The notes under the pieces are model-generated. The model was not told the origin of the DNA. It made no database searches and saw nothing but the letters and a program-made list of their open reading frames with translations. Source: a virus. Taken from it: a DNA stretch of 39,170 nt. The translations under genes were made by a program, and so were the position numbers. The stretch covers positions 1-39,170 of the IMG/VR virus record IMGVR_UViG_3300029319_000149. One strand, written 5' to 3'. The stretch's first letter is position 1. Each line of letters opens with the position of its first letter. Positions 12,701-22,410 of this stretch are shown one piece after another.

Positions 12701-15700
12701 GGATTTAGTCATGGTGATAATATTGTTTACACAACTGCAGTTGGTATAGGATCAACATTACCAACCACTATCTCTGGTTTATCTACATCAACTGGCATTA
12801 CAACCACTACTAATTTCTACAAAGTATTAAAGTTAAATGAAGATTCTTTTAGAATTGTAAGTGCTGGTCTTGGTGGAACTGTAACATCAGAATTTGAGAG
12901 AGGAGATTACATCAAGTTTTCAAATAAAGGCACAGGATTTCAAGTTTTCAAATATCCAGATATAAAAATAAATTTAAAATATGAACTTCAAAATACAGGT
13001 GTTGGTATAATCACTGCAACTCCTGTTGTCAGAGGACCTATTACTGATATGTTGCTATATGATCAAGGTTCTGGTTATGGCTCAGATATACTAAATCTAG
13101 AGAAATCAGTTTCAGTGTCAATTAAAACAGGTAAAGATGCAGAATTAAAACCAATTGTAACAGATGGTAAAATTACTTACGTTGAAATACAAACAAAGGG
13201 TAGAGAATACTCCTCTGCACCCGATTTAGAGGTAGTAGGAATAGGAACTGGTTTAGGTGCAAAACTAAGAGCTGTTGTACAGGATGGTAAAATTGAACAG
13301 GTGATTATCTTAGAGGGTGGTTTGCAATATCAGCAAGATAAAACAGAAATTAAAGTTATTCCACCAGGCACTGGTTGTAAAATTGATGTAGGTATTAGGG
13401 GATTAACTGTAAATAGATTTGCAAGATATGGTAATGAAGCATTACTTGAGACCAATAATAAACTTCAATATTCAATAGTTGGTTATTCAACACAAATCGG
13501 AAAAGATACTTTTGGTGATACTGGCACTGGACACTCACCAATAATTGGTTGGGCATATGATGGAAATCCAATATATGGACCTTATGGATACAGCGATTCA
13601 ACAGATGACAATTCAGATATAAAAGTATTAACTTCAGGATATGTTTTAGATCCAAGTAATGTTGTAAACAGACCAAATTTCAGTAATGGTTTTTTTGTTG
13701 AAGACTATAGATTTACTAATGCAGGAGATTTAGATCAACATAATGGTAGATATGGAAGAACACCAGAATATCCTGAAGGAACCTATGCATATTTTGTAGG
13801 TATTAATTCTAATACACAATTACCAGTTTTTCCATATTTTATTGGTGATTCATATAGAACAAATCCAACAACTGAAAACTTTAACATAAATCAAACAACG
13901 TTTGACTTTGATTCTTCTAATTTAATACGTAACACTTATCCATATAAAGTTTCTGATCCATTTGCAGATAATGATTTTATTATTGAGTCAAATGAAATAA
14001 CCCAACAAACATCAATTGTTGAATCAACAACATCTGGTTCAGTGGATTCTATTCAAATTGTCAACTCTGGAGATAATTATGAGGTTGGAGATTCTACAAT
14101 ATTTGATAATACAGGTACAGGTGGTGGAGGTTTAAGTGTATCAGTAAGAAGTGTATCTGGTAAAGAAATTAAATCAATTAATACAACTGTTGATACTTAT
14201 AATGCAACTTTTATTTGGAGAGATCCATCTCATGTGGCAGCTTATATTTCTACTGCACCCAGTTTAAATGAAAACGATAATGTTGTAATTTCTGGTTTAA
14301 GCACAACAGAAGTAAAAGGACTCGCAGGATCTCATAAAATTGGTATAATTACAGCTCAAACTGTTTTATATCAAGAAGTTCCAAGTTCATCAACAACTGG
14401 CATCGTAACTGACATATATGTTGGAACTGTACCTGAAAATATTTCTGTGGGAAGTAGTATTGGTATTGGCACAGAAAAATTACTTGTTTTAAATGCATTC
14501 ACTGACAAAAATGTTATAAGAGTTCAAAGAGGTTTATCAAGTGGAATACACTCTGTATCTACACCAGTTTCTCTCATACCCAATTTCTTTGAAATTCCAC
14601 TTCAAACAAAAGTATTTGATTCAAAGATAAACGACAAAATATATTTTAATCCACATGAATCTATTGGTGTAGGTACAGCTGTTGGTTTAGGATCAACTGC
14701 AACTTCAACATTAGGTGATTTAATAAGTGTTGTTTCAACTCCAACTCACAGTATAAGATTACCAAATCACCCCTTTAAAACAAATCAAAAAGTAACTTTA
14801 ACAAAACCAGGTAAATTTAAAGGTCAAGTGGGATATGCACTAACAGTTTCTAAAGATGATGGAGTCACAACATTTAGCATACCAGAAAGTGGAAATAGTC
14901 AAGATGTATTTGTTATTAGAAAATCGAGAGATTATATAGGTATTGTAACTGAAGTTGGATTAACAACAACTTCTAATGGACTAGCATTTGTTGGTGATAC
15001 AACTGTTGGAAATGGTAGTTTTGAATATTTCTTTGAAAGTAATTTTGACCAAGTAACTGGAACTTTACAAAGAATTGATGCGGTTGTTTCTGTATCAACT
15101 GCACATGGACTACGTGATACAGATATTGTAAATTTATCTGTTAATCCAAATCAATCTGTAGGAATAGGAACATCAACTTTCATAAATCTTAAATTTAATG
15201 AAGATACACATAATTTATTAATCAATCCATTCACTGTTGCTTCTAGTGGAGTTACAACTGCAACTAATAATTTTAATTTTACTGCTCACAATTTAAATAC
15301 AGGTGATAAGGTTCAATATATTTCAACATCAGTAACAGAAGGTTTAGTAAATGAGGAGTCTTACTATGTCTTTAAAGTTGATGATAATAATTTTAAACTA
15401 GGGGAGACATATGTTGATGTTATAAGTAATCCAGCTAATATTATAGAATTAAGTTCGACTGGTGGTTCTACAGGAAGTAAACATGATTTTTCTTTGATTA
15501 ATCCTCCAATATCTGTTTTAAGAGATAATAATTTAGTGTTCGGTGTCAACGATTCATCATTATTTGGATATGAACTTAATTTTTATCATGATAGAGATTA
15601 TAAAAATGAATTTGTATCAGTTGGAAATACAACTAATTTACAAGTTTCTGGTGTAGGAACTGTCGGTGTTGGTACAACATCAACAGTAACTTTAAGTTAT

Positions 15701-18700
15701 AATCAAGATAATCCTTCATCTCTCTATTATAATATTAGAAAATCAGGATTCATAAGCACATCTGATACTGATGTTATTAATCATAATAAAATTCATTATA
15801 TAAACAGTGATTACGATGGTGAATATTCAATATTTAATGTTCCACCTGTTGTAGGTGCATCATATACAAGTTTTAGTATATCATTACCTAAAGTACCAGA
15901 AAAATTATCATACACATCGGAAGAAACTAGTGTATTAAAATATTCTACAAAATCTCCAAGAGCAAAAGGACCAATTGATAAAATAAGTGTTGATTTTGGT
16001 GGAGTTGGTTATGATAGTTTACCATCTTTTGTAAGTGTTGCATCTACACAAGGTACGAATGCTACTTTACTACCAGACTCAACAAATATAAACAGAGTAG
16101 ATGATATTAGAATATTAAATCCAGGTTTTGAATATTCATCAGATCCAACACTCAAACCAGAGGCATTTATTTCTCCTGTAATTTCTATAATAGATGCCGA
16201 TACAATATCAAAAGTTGAAGTTATTGAAGGTGGTAGAAATTATACATCAAATCCTAATTTAATTATTATAAATCCAGATACAAGAGAAGAGATTACTAAT
16301 GGTAATTTGGAATCTACAATATTAAGTAATTCTTTACACAAAGTAGATATTGTAATTCCACCAAAGGGTCTACAATCAATAACACATGAAGTATTTGCAG
16401 TAAATAATGATAATGGATCTACAGTAAGTAATTTACAATATGATTCAGTTACAGGCATAGTTACTTGTACTTTAGTAACTCCTGTGTTAGGTTTTACTAC
16501 TCCACCATTTTCAGTTAATGAAGAGATTTTCGTAGAAGGTCTTGAAAAACATGGAGATACTGGAACAGGATTTAACTCTGTTGATTATGGATATAGATTC
16601 TTTAAAATAACATCAGTAAATAATTTAAATCCTACCAAAATATCTTTTGACTTATCTTCATTTACTACAAATGCTGGTATTGCAAAAACCATCCAAAATT
16701 CTTATGGAACTATCATCAGTAAAGATGATTATCCACAATTCAAAGTTACTCAAACAAATTCTAAATTTAGTGTTGGTGAAAAATTATTAGCTTTCGTAGG
16801 AACTTCATATATTCCAGTAGATTTGAAAGTTTCTGTATCTACTAATGAGTTTATAAAAATTGAAGAAATCGTGCCTGGTGCGTTTAATTTAGTTGGAGGT
16901 CAACTTATAAAAGGATTTGTATCTGGCACCATAGCAAAAATTAATAATATATCAAAGAATTCTGGAAGATTTGATATAAGTTATTCTTTGAGACAAGATC
17001 AAGGTTGGAATGATGATATTGGAAAATTAAGTAAAGATTATCAAAGAACACCAGATAATGATTACTATCAAAATTTATCCTATAGTGTAAAAAGTTCAAT
17101 AACCTATGACACTTTAGTTAGTTCTGTAGATAGATTACTTCATACTAGTGGACTTAAGAATTTTGCAGACGTAGGGATCACTACTATTACTAACGCAGGT
17201 ATTGTGACTTCAAGTTTTGCAGATATTCTTGCACTAGATTTTATTGATCAAAAAAGAGTAGATACAATTAATAATTTTGACTTTGCTTTAGATATTGATA
17301 CTGTCAATGGTAAATCAAAGTTTCTTAAATTAAAAAACACAAAACTATCTCCTTATATTGAATGTAAAACAAATCGTGTCCTTGAAATTGATGATATTAG
17401 TAAATTATTTAAGAGCACTGCTACATCTTTAACTCAATTCTTAGAGTTGTCAATAAATGCAAGATATGTCACATTTTTAGTTCAGGTTAGAGATCCAAAT
17501 ACAGGAAATACTCAAATATCTGATTTAATTTTATTCAAAGATAGTTTGAATATGTACACTGCTGAAAGAGCAAAAGTTCACACAACTTCAGCAGAATTGG
17601 GAACATTGATTGGACAAATGGATACGTCTAAAAATGTTACTCTGAAATTTACCCCAGATGATCCAGAAAATAATGATTACGATCTTAAATTACTTCAGAC
17701 TTCATTTAATACAAATTTAACAGGGATTGGAACCCAATCAATAGGTTTTATAAACCTATCGGGTATAAACACCACAGTATCAACAGCAACTACTTCTACA
17801 ATAATATCAACTAATATTGATAATACAGATGCATTCTTTGCCACAATAGAAGTAAATGATCTTAACACTGATGAAACTAATTTTGTTGATTTGTACTTAA
17901 CACATGATGGATCATCTTCATACGTAGCGGAATTTTTCTCAGATACTGAGAATGGTCCTGTATCTAATTTTATTGGAACGTTCACATCAGAAATTGATTC
18001 AAATATTTTATCTTTAAAATTTGAGAATGATCAACCAAATGAAGTTCTAGTTAGATCAAGGGTGATTGGTATAGGTACAACAACATCTGGTATTGGAACA
18101 TATAGATTTAAAAACTCAGGTCAATTAGATGATACAGAAAAAACCGCTAGATTTGAATCAAATTTCTCTAATGTATCAACAGCATCTACAATCGCAACAT
18201 TTTTAGCAAATCAAGTATCTTCTTTAAAAGGATTTGTAAGAGTATCAAGTGGTTCAACCAGTGCTCTACATCAAGTTTTAGTTGCACATGATTCTACAGA
18301 TGCCCACTCTGTACAATATCCTTTCTTATCAATAGGAAGCACATCAGGAATAGGAACATTTTCTTCAACATTAGTTGGTAATGATTTATGTCTTAACTTC
18401 CATCCAGATCCTCTTTACACTGGTGGCACGAATAATGTTCAAGTACAAGTATTAACAGAAGCACTTTATACTGATATTGATTTATTAAATACACCATTAA
18501 ATTTACAATATGGAACAGTTTCGGAATCTATCTCAGTAGGTCAATACGATGCATTAAATGGTTTAAGATCAAATAAAACAAGTTTTGTTCTTCAAAATGA
18601 TTCAATACCAATATTTCAAAAACAATTTAACCCATCAAGCACTTCAAATTTAAATCCAACTACAGGTGTATTTACAATAGAAGATCATTTCTTTGAGACT

Positions 18701-21700
18701 GGGGAAAGATTAATATACACACCAAATTCAACATTTGAGGGTGTGGCATTAACTGGAATTTCAACTGCAGGTGGTGTTTTAGGTTCTGAAGTATATGCTA
18801 TTAGACTAACAAAAGATACATTTAAAATATCAAAGTCTCGTCCTGATGCGATGGCTGATGTCTCACTTACATTTACTGGTACAGGATCTGGAAACGCTCA
18901 TGAATTTGAGATGTTTAAGAAGAATGAAAAGGCATTAATATCAATCGATGGTGTAATACAGTCACCCATAGCATTTACACCAATAACTACGGATCTTGAA
19001 TATAATATTACAGATTCACAAACAACATTCAGTGTTACAGGAATTTCATCAATACAATCAAATGATATTATCAAAATAAATGATGAATTTATGAAGATCA
19101 CCAACGTTGGTTTAGGAACCACATCAGTTGGTCCAATAACTGAAACAGGATCTGTAAATATTTTAGTTGTAGAAAGAGGTGCGATAGGATCTGCATCAAC
19201 AAATCATAGTTCAGGGGATACAACCAGATTATTCTCTGGTGGTTATAACATTGTCGATAGTACACTTCATCTCACAGATCCACCTACGGGAGATGCAAAT
19301 GCCACACAAAAAAATCAATCGAATTTAGATCCTGTTAGATCAACATTTAATGGAAGAGTATTTCTAAGAAAAGATTACAGTGCAAATAAGGTATTTGATG
19401 ATATTTCTAGTGGATTTACAGGTATAGGTGCAACACATTTATTAAAAGTAGGTGGTGGAACAACAGCAGGTATTACAACAGGAAGTAGTATATTACTTTT
19501 AAATGGAATATATCAAACACCAAGTACATTTAATAATTTAGGAAATAATTATGAGTTTGCAGAGTCAGGTGGAGCAAGTAGTGTTATATTTACTGGAATA
19601 ACATCATCAAATGGTCAGAAAATTATTAGTGATGTGGATGTAAATCAAAATCAACTTCCAAGAGGTGGTGTAATTGTATCACTTGGGTCAACTGGCGGAT
19701 TGGGAGTTGCAAACTTAGCACCAGCAAAAGTTAAAGCAACAACAAATGGAAGTGGATCAATTGTAGGGATTGTTGGTATTGCAACCACTGGTGGTGCATT
19801 TGGAATAAGCACAGCAAAATATAATCATTTAACAGGTCAACTTCAAGTTACAACTTCAAGCAATCATGGATTTAGAAATATCAATGAGTTTGTAAGATTA
19901 GATGGCATGGTATTTAATCCATCATTAACCATACCAAATGATAGAGATTTTAGTATAACTGGAATATTATCAGCCACTACATTTACAACTGACATTGGTG
20001 TAGATTCACAAGCACGTACATATGTTGGATCAGGAACTGCATTTGAGTATTTGGCAGATTTAACATTTGGATCTGGATATCGTAACCCTGTTTCTGTTGC
20101 TGTTACAGATTTATCTGGAAATGGAGCAAGTGCAGACATTACAGCAGAAGTTGTATCTAACACACATATATTTGTAAGTGCATCTACCAACGCTGTCACA
20201 GTTACTGGTGGATCTCCTCTTACACCTACAGGTGCTACATACGATCCAGCAACAGGTAATTTAGTAATTACAAAAGCATCTCATGGTTTAAGCACTAGTG
20301 ATACGGTTGGTCTTGCTACAAATTCATTCGTATTCAGATGTGCACAAGATAATTTCTCAACTGATCATGCATATCCTCGTTCAGGACCTACTCCAAGTTC
20401 ATCAGGTGGAGATCCAGCTCATAATGCAACATTGGCAATAACTGCTACAACAACAAATACATTTACAGTAAATGTTGGAATAACAAATACTGGAACTGGT
20501 GGTGCACTTAAATTTAATATTAATAATGCAGGAACTGGTTATACACAACCACAAATACAGATTTCTTCACCATCTTATGAGAATTTACCAATAGTTGGAG
20601 TTTCAAGAAGAGGTATAGGTTCAACAACCGATACAGGAACAGGTGTAACAATTGATATTGAAGTGGGAGCTGCTAATACCTCAGTGGGTATAGGATCTAC
20701 ATCATATGAAGTTACTAACTTTAAATTAAATAATAATGGATATAACTTTAAATTAGGTGATGTATTTAAACCAGTTGGATTAGTTACTGATAGATTCCTA
20801 AACACCTCATCACTAATAAGTGATTTTGAATTAACAGTCACTGAAGTATTCAAAGATCAATATTCATCTTGGAACTTTGGGCAGTTTGATTTTATTGATT
20901 CTGTAAAAGATCTACAAAATGGAGTAAGAAAGAGATTCCCAATATTTTATAATGGAAGTTTATTGAGTTTTGAAATAGATCCTGATAATCCAGATTCATC
21001 ACTTATAGATCTTGATGCTTTATTGCTTATATTCATAAACGGAGTTGTTCAAATACCTGATGTATCATATAAATTCGATGGTGGTTCATCATTAGAATTT
21101 GTACAAGCACCAGATCCAAATGATGTTGTTGACATTTATTTCTACAAAGGAACAAATGGTGTTGACTCTGTTCAAGTTTCTGCAGGAGCATCAATATCAC
21201 CCACTATAAAAACTGGTGACGTTCTTCAATTAAATAAAATTGGCATATCAACAGGACAAGATCCAAGAACAGTATTTTCAATATTAGGATCTGATGAAGT
21301 TGAAACTAACGTGTATACTGGATTGGGTGTTAATGAATCTGTTTTCAAACCATTCAATTGGACTAAACAAAAAGCAGATAAGAAGATAAGTGGTGAAGTT
21401 GTTTCTAAAATCAGAGACTCAATTGAATCTCAGGTATATCCAACTGCAAAAATTATTAATGATTTAACAACAACTGACAACGAACTATTTGTTGATAATG
21501 CCAGATTCTTTAATTATGAGGAAGATTTCTCAAGCATAGTGATTCCTAATGTTGGGGGTCTAATTGTCGATTCTACAAATCCAGTAGCTGCAGCATTTAC
21601 AGCTACAGTTTCTGTTGGTGGAACCATTCAGGCATTGACTATAACAAATAGTGGTAGTGGTTATGTTGGTTCAACTACATCTATTTCAATATCCTCACCA

Positions 21701-22384
21701 CATGCCATAGGTGCTGGTATAGGTGGCACAGCTACTGCTACAGCAACAATCTCAAATGGTAAAATAACAGGTACAACCATAACTAATCCTGGTTTCGGAT
21801 ATACAACCACTGCCATACCTCAAGTATTAATATCACTTCCTAACGCAATTAAAGAAAAAATTGTAACAATTCCAACTGTTCAGGGATTTGATGGTTCAAT
21901 AACTGCGATAGGTGTTACTGGTGGTGTAAATCATGATACTGCTATTTTCTTTAAAATAAATGCAGATTTGACAAATAACCCCAATTCAGTATTAACCGAT
22001 TTAAAAGTTGGATATCCAGTATACATATCTGGAACACAAGTTGGACACGGTGTTACATCAGTTGTAAGTGATGATTCCACAGTTGTTGGAATTGGAACTA
22101 CATGTGTTGATAATATCTACTTTATAAATCAATATAATGAGGGTGTAGGTATTATTACTTGTAATATAATGACAGGAGTTAATACTGCTGGTATAGATAC
22201 TTCTGGTAGAGATATGGGTATTTTCTCTTGGGGAAGATTTTCTGGATTCTCAAGAGATAATAATGCTATATCAATAGGTGTTACTGGATTAACAGTAGAC
22301 TCTGGATTAACCACTTACCCATCTATCCAGAGAAGAGATTTTGGTCTTAGGGACAATGGTTCATTAAGAAAGGATCTTGGGTAG
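9737..22384 (+). CDS. giant baseplate/tail structural protein in the gp7 position (4215 aa, YHYH domain)
   Basis: An uninterrupted 4215-codon frame lies between gp6 and gp8, where T4 has gp7 (1032 residues, wedge scaffold). The N-terminal ~240 residues (a helical region with 'LYQSKGTEESFRILFNVLYGE' near 212-232) could be the part that joins the wedge. The rest is beta-rich and repetitive, with many 'GxGY..xP' repeats (near residues 753, 961, 1111, 2089, 3446, 3599, 3973 and 4019), 'GIGTTT'-like linkers and at least three 'IxxE...RG..' modules (about 79-133, 1555-1612, 3086-3163). A YHYH-type motif 'GWAYDGNPIYGPYGY' begins at G1271. The last ~60 residues ('GIFSWGRFSGFSRD' to 'RRDFGLRDNGSLRKDLG') look conserved in marine T4-like phages. 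GAGG precedes the ATG. A gp7 assignment rests on synteny only; it may also supply peripheral fibres. Confidence 0.75.
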   Translation: MITTGIDKRVKVQQIIENQIPEFLISESPKAVDFLKQYYISQEYQGGPIDLTDNLDQYIKLDNLTPEVVVGETKLINGITTTSTTIEVSSTKGFPKEYGLFKIEDEVITYTGITTNSFTGCVRGFSGITTYHQENNPTELLFSDTLATNHDDDATVINLSALFLKEFYKKTKKALTPGLENVNFVDNLDVSNFIKNSKSLYQSKGTEESFRILFNVLYGETPKILDLEQYLIKPSTAEFIRREIVLAEALSGNPINLVGQTIIKSTDSETRASISEVEPLTRKGKVYYKIGLFVGFNDVDLIEGTFNVSPKTKVIGNVSAGSSVITVDSTVGFGATGTLVSGISTNIYYSDKSVNQFFGCQNIVGVITSTDDVRSKEFYYGYENGDLTKEVKLRLTGVLSKFVSTSDIRLLTQGENITVRNVGEKILNPSEDRTKKQIFANSWIYNTSSRFLVKNISGANIILLTSDIDKSSLKVGDNIEVLFRNEEEVVATGIVGNIDKDTSTISINNLTLLSNITVLPDPNREYDLRRIINRVSSTKTDVDFGQNILTSDVTNVYNDIPPSSEFYVASNSLPSYQITTELPKSIIPEAVAGNELPNSGYNPNTLKYSIISFPNPVPFITGDEVFYTAQGTVIPDLPEGSYFVEVLTNGNQIRLYKSRSFIPISDFVEFQSLQPGTGTHTFSLVGILDQKIASQKLLKKFPLYPNLKNSSSVKTTPGSTGMLVNGVEITNYKSEDTIFFGPLNRVTLLNNGKNYDAINPPEITLSNPGVGNTTALIRPVITGSVKDIQIDPQDFGIKRIITATIEGGNGDGAVIEPFLVDRKREISFDARLLSQSGGVDNVDETITFQTSHNIASGQPLIYDRNNNPPLGVGPFFGSDLGSVAIGAATTVGIGTTTLINAATYYPEVVNTKTIKLYQTLGDYNAGINTVGFTTTNKIGIHKFKLYYDEKTLKDIRVIDGGSGYENRQVFVKPTGINTVTNTIHFENHGFSHGDNIVYTTAVGIGSTLPTTISGLSTSTGITTTTNFYKVLKLNEDSFRIVSAGLGGTVTSEFERGDYIKFSNKGTGFQVFKYPDIKINLKYELQNTGVGIITATPVVRGPITDMLLYDQGSGYGSDILNLEKSVSVSIKTGKDAELKPIVTDGKITYVEIQTKGREYSSAPDLEVVGIGTGLGAKLRAVVQDGKIEQVIILEGGLQYQQDKTEIKVIPPGTGCKIDVGIRGLTVNRFARYGNEALLETNNKLQYSIVGYSTQIGKDTFGDTGTGHSPIIGWAYDGNPIYGPYGYSDSTDDNSDIKVLTSGYVLDPSNVVNRPNFSNGFFVEDYRFTNAGDLDQHNGRYGRTPEYPEGTYAYFVGINSNTQLPVFPYFIGDSYRTNPTTENFNINQTTFDFDSSNLIRNTYPYKVSDPFADNDFIIESNEITQQTSIVESTTSGSVDSIQIVNSGDNYEVGDSTIFDNTGTGGGGLSVSVRSVSGKEIKSINTTVDTYNATFIWRDPSHVAAYISTAPSLNENDNVVISGLSTTEVKGLAGSHKIGIITAQTVLYQEVPSSSTTGIVTDIYVGTVPENISVGSSIGIGTEKLLVLNAFTDKNVIRVQRGLSSGIHSVSTPVSLIPNFFEIPLQTKVFDSKINDKIYFNPHESIGVGTAVGLGSTATSTLGDLISVVSTPTHSIRLPNHPFKTNQKVTLTKPGKFKGQVGYALTVSKDDGVTTFSIPESGNSQDVFVIRKSRDYIGIVTEVGLTTTSNGLAFVGDTTVGNGSFEYFFESNFDQVTGTLQRIDAVVSVSTAHGLRDTDIVNLSVNPNQSVGIGTSTFINLKFNEDTHNLLINPFTVASSGVTTATNNFNFTAHNLNTGDKVQYISTSVTEGLVNEESYYVFKVDDNNFKLGETYVDVISNPANIIELSSTGGSTGSKHDFSLINPPISVLRDNNLVFGVNDSSLFGYELNFYHDRDYKNEFVSVGNTTNLQVSGVGTVGVGTTSTVTLSYNQDNPSSLYYNIRKSGFISTSDTDVINHNKIHYINSDYDGEYSIFNVPPVVGASYTSFSISLPKVPEKLSYTSEETSVLKYSTKSPRAKGPIDKISVDFGGVGYDSLPSFVSVASTQGTNATLLPDSTNINRVDDIRILNPGFEYSSDPTLKPEAFISPVISIIDADTISKVEVIEGGRNYTSNPNLIIINPDTREEITNGNLESTILSNSLHKVDIVIPPKGLQSITHEVFAVNNDNGSTVSNLQYDSVTGIVTCTLVTPVLGFTTPPFSVNEEIFVEGLEKHGDTGTGFNSVDYGYRFFKITSVNNLNPTKISFDLSSFTTNAGIAKTIQNSYGTIISKDDYPQFKVTQTNSKFSVGEKLLAFVGTSYIPVDLKVSVSTNEFIKIEEIVPGAFNLVGGQLIKGFVSGTIAKINNISKNSGRFDISYSLRQDQGWNDDIGKLSKDYQRTPDNDYYQNLSYSVKSSITYDTLVSSVDRLLHTSGLKNFADVGITTITNAGIVTSSFADILALDFIDQKRVDTINNFDFALDIDTVNGKSKFLKLKNTKLSPYIECKTNRVLEIDDISKLFKSTATSLTQFLELSINARYVTFLVQVRDPNTGNTQISDLILFKDSLNMYTAERAKVHTTSAELGTLIGQMDTSKNVTLKFTPDDPENNDYDLKLLQTSFNTNLTGIGTQSIGFINLSGINTTVSTATTSTIISTNIDNTDAFFATIEVNDLNTDETNFVDLYLTHDGSSSYVAEFFSDTENGPVSNFIGTFTSEIDSNILSLKFENDQPNEVLVRSRVIGIGTTTSGIGTYRFKNSGQLDDTEKTARFESNFSNVSTASTIATFLANQVSSLKGFVRVSSGSTSALHQVLVAHDSTDAHSVQYPFLSIGSTSGIGTFSSTLVGNDLCLNFHPDPLYTGGTNNVQVQVLTEALYTDIDLLNTPLNLQYGTVSESISVGQYDALNGLRSNKTSFVLQNDSIPIFQKQFNPSSTSNLNPTTGVFTIEDHFFETGERLIYTPNSTFEGVALTGISTAGGVLGSEVYAIRLTKDTFKISKSRPDAMADVSLTFTGTGSGNAHEFEMFKKNEKALISIDGVIQSPIAFTPITTDLEYNITDSQTTFSVTGISSIQSNDIIKINDEFMKITNVGLGTTSVGPITETGSVNILVVERGAIGSASTNHSSGDTTRLFSGGYNIVDSTLHLTDPPTGDANATQKNQSNLDPVRSTFNGRVFLRKDYSANKVFDDISSGFTGIGATHLLKVGGGTTAGITTGSSILLLNGIYQTPSTFNNLGNNYEFAESGGASSVIFTGITSSNGQKIISDVDVNQNQLPRGGVIVSLGSTGGLGVANLAPAKVKATTNGSGSIVGIVGIATTGGAFGISTAKYNHLTGQLQVTTSSNHGFRNINEFVRLDGMVFNPSLTIPNDRDFSITGILSATTFTTDIGVDSQARTYVGSGTAFEYLADLTFGSGYRNPVSVAVTDLSGNGASADITAEVVSNTHIFVSASTNAVTVTGGSPLTPTGATYDPATGNLVITKASHGLSTSDTVGLATNSFVFRCAQDNFSTDHAYPRSGPTPSSSGGDPAHNATLAITATTTNTFTVNVGITNTGTGGALKFNINNAGTGYTQPQIQISSPSYENLPIVGVSRRGIGSTTDTGTGVTIDIEVGAANTSVGIGSTSYEVTNFKLNNNGYNFKLGDVFKPVGLVTDRFLNTSSLISDFELTVTEVFKDQYSSWNFGQFDFIDSVKDLQNGVRKRFPIFYNGSLLSFEIDPDNPDSSLIDLDALLLIFINGVVQIPDVSYKFDGGSSLEFVQAPDPNDVVDIYFYKGTNGVDSVQVSAGASISPTIKTGDVLQLNKIGISTGQDPRTVFSILGSDEVETNVYTGLGVNESVFKPFNWTKQKADKKISGEVVSKIRDSIESQVYPTAKIINDLTTTDNELFVDNARFFNYEEDFSSIVIPNVGGLIVDSTNPVAAAFTATVSVGGTIQALTITNSGSGYVGSTTSISISSPHAIGAGIGGTATATATISNGKITGTTITNPGFGYTTTAIPQVLISLPNAIKEKIVTIPTVQGFDGSITAIGVTGGVNHDTAIFFKINADLTNNPNSVLTDLKVGYPVYISGTQVGHGVTSVVSDDSTVVGIGTTCVDNIYFINQYNEGVGIITCNIMTGVNTAGIDTSGRDMGIFSWGRFSGFSRDNNAISIGVTGLTVDSGLTTYPSIQRRDFGLRDNGSLRKDLG

Positions 22385-22392
22385 TATAAATA
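22385..22392 (+). promoter_or_regulatory. T4-type late promoter TATAAATA
   Basis: A perfect TATAAATA begins on the base after the giant gene's stop codon and 26 bases before the gp8 start. It gives gp8 and the DUF4815 gene a promoter independent of the 12.6-kb gene upstream. Confidence 0.8.
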
Positions 22393-22410
22393 TAGAAAAA
22401 AGCTAATGAT

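Noticed and set aside
19864-20199. 111-codon frame on the minus strand within the giant gene
   Set aside because: Antisense shadow; all convincing genes of the window are on the plus strand.
9737-22384. Possibility that the giant frame is several genes joined by sequencing error
   Set aside because: The frame has no stop in 4215 codons and keeps one composition and repeat style throughout. N- and C-terminal blocks typical of the position are at the two ends.
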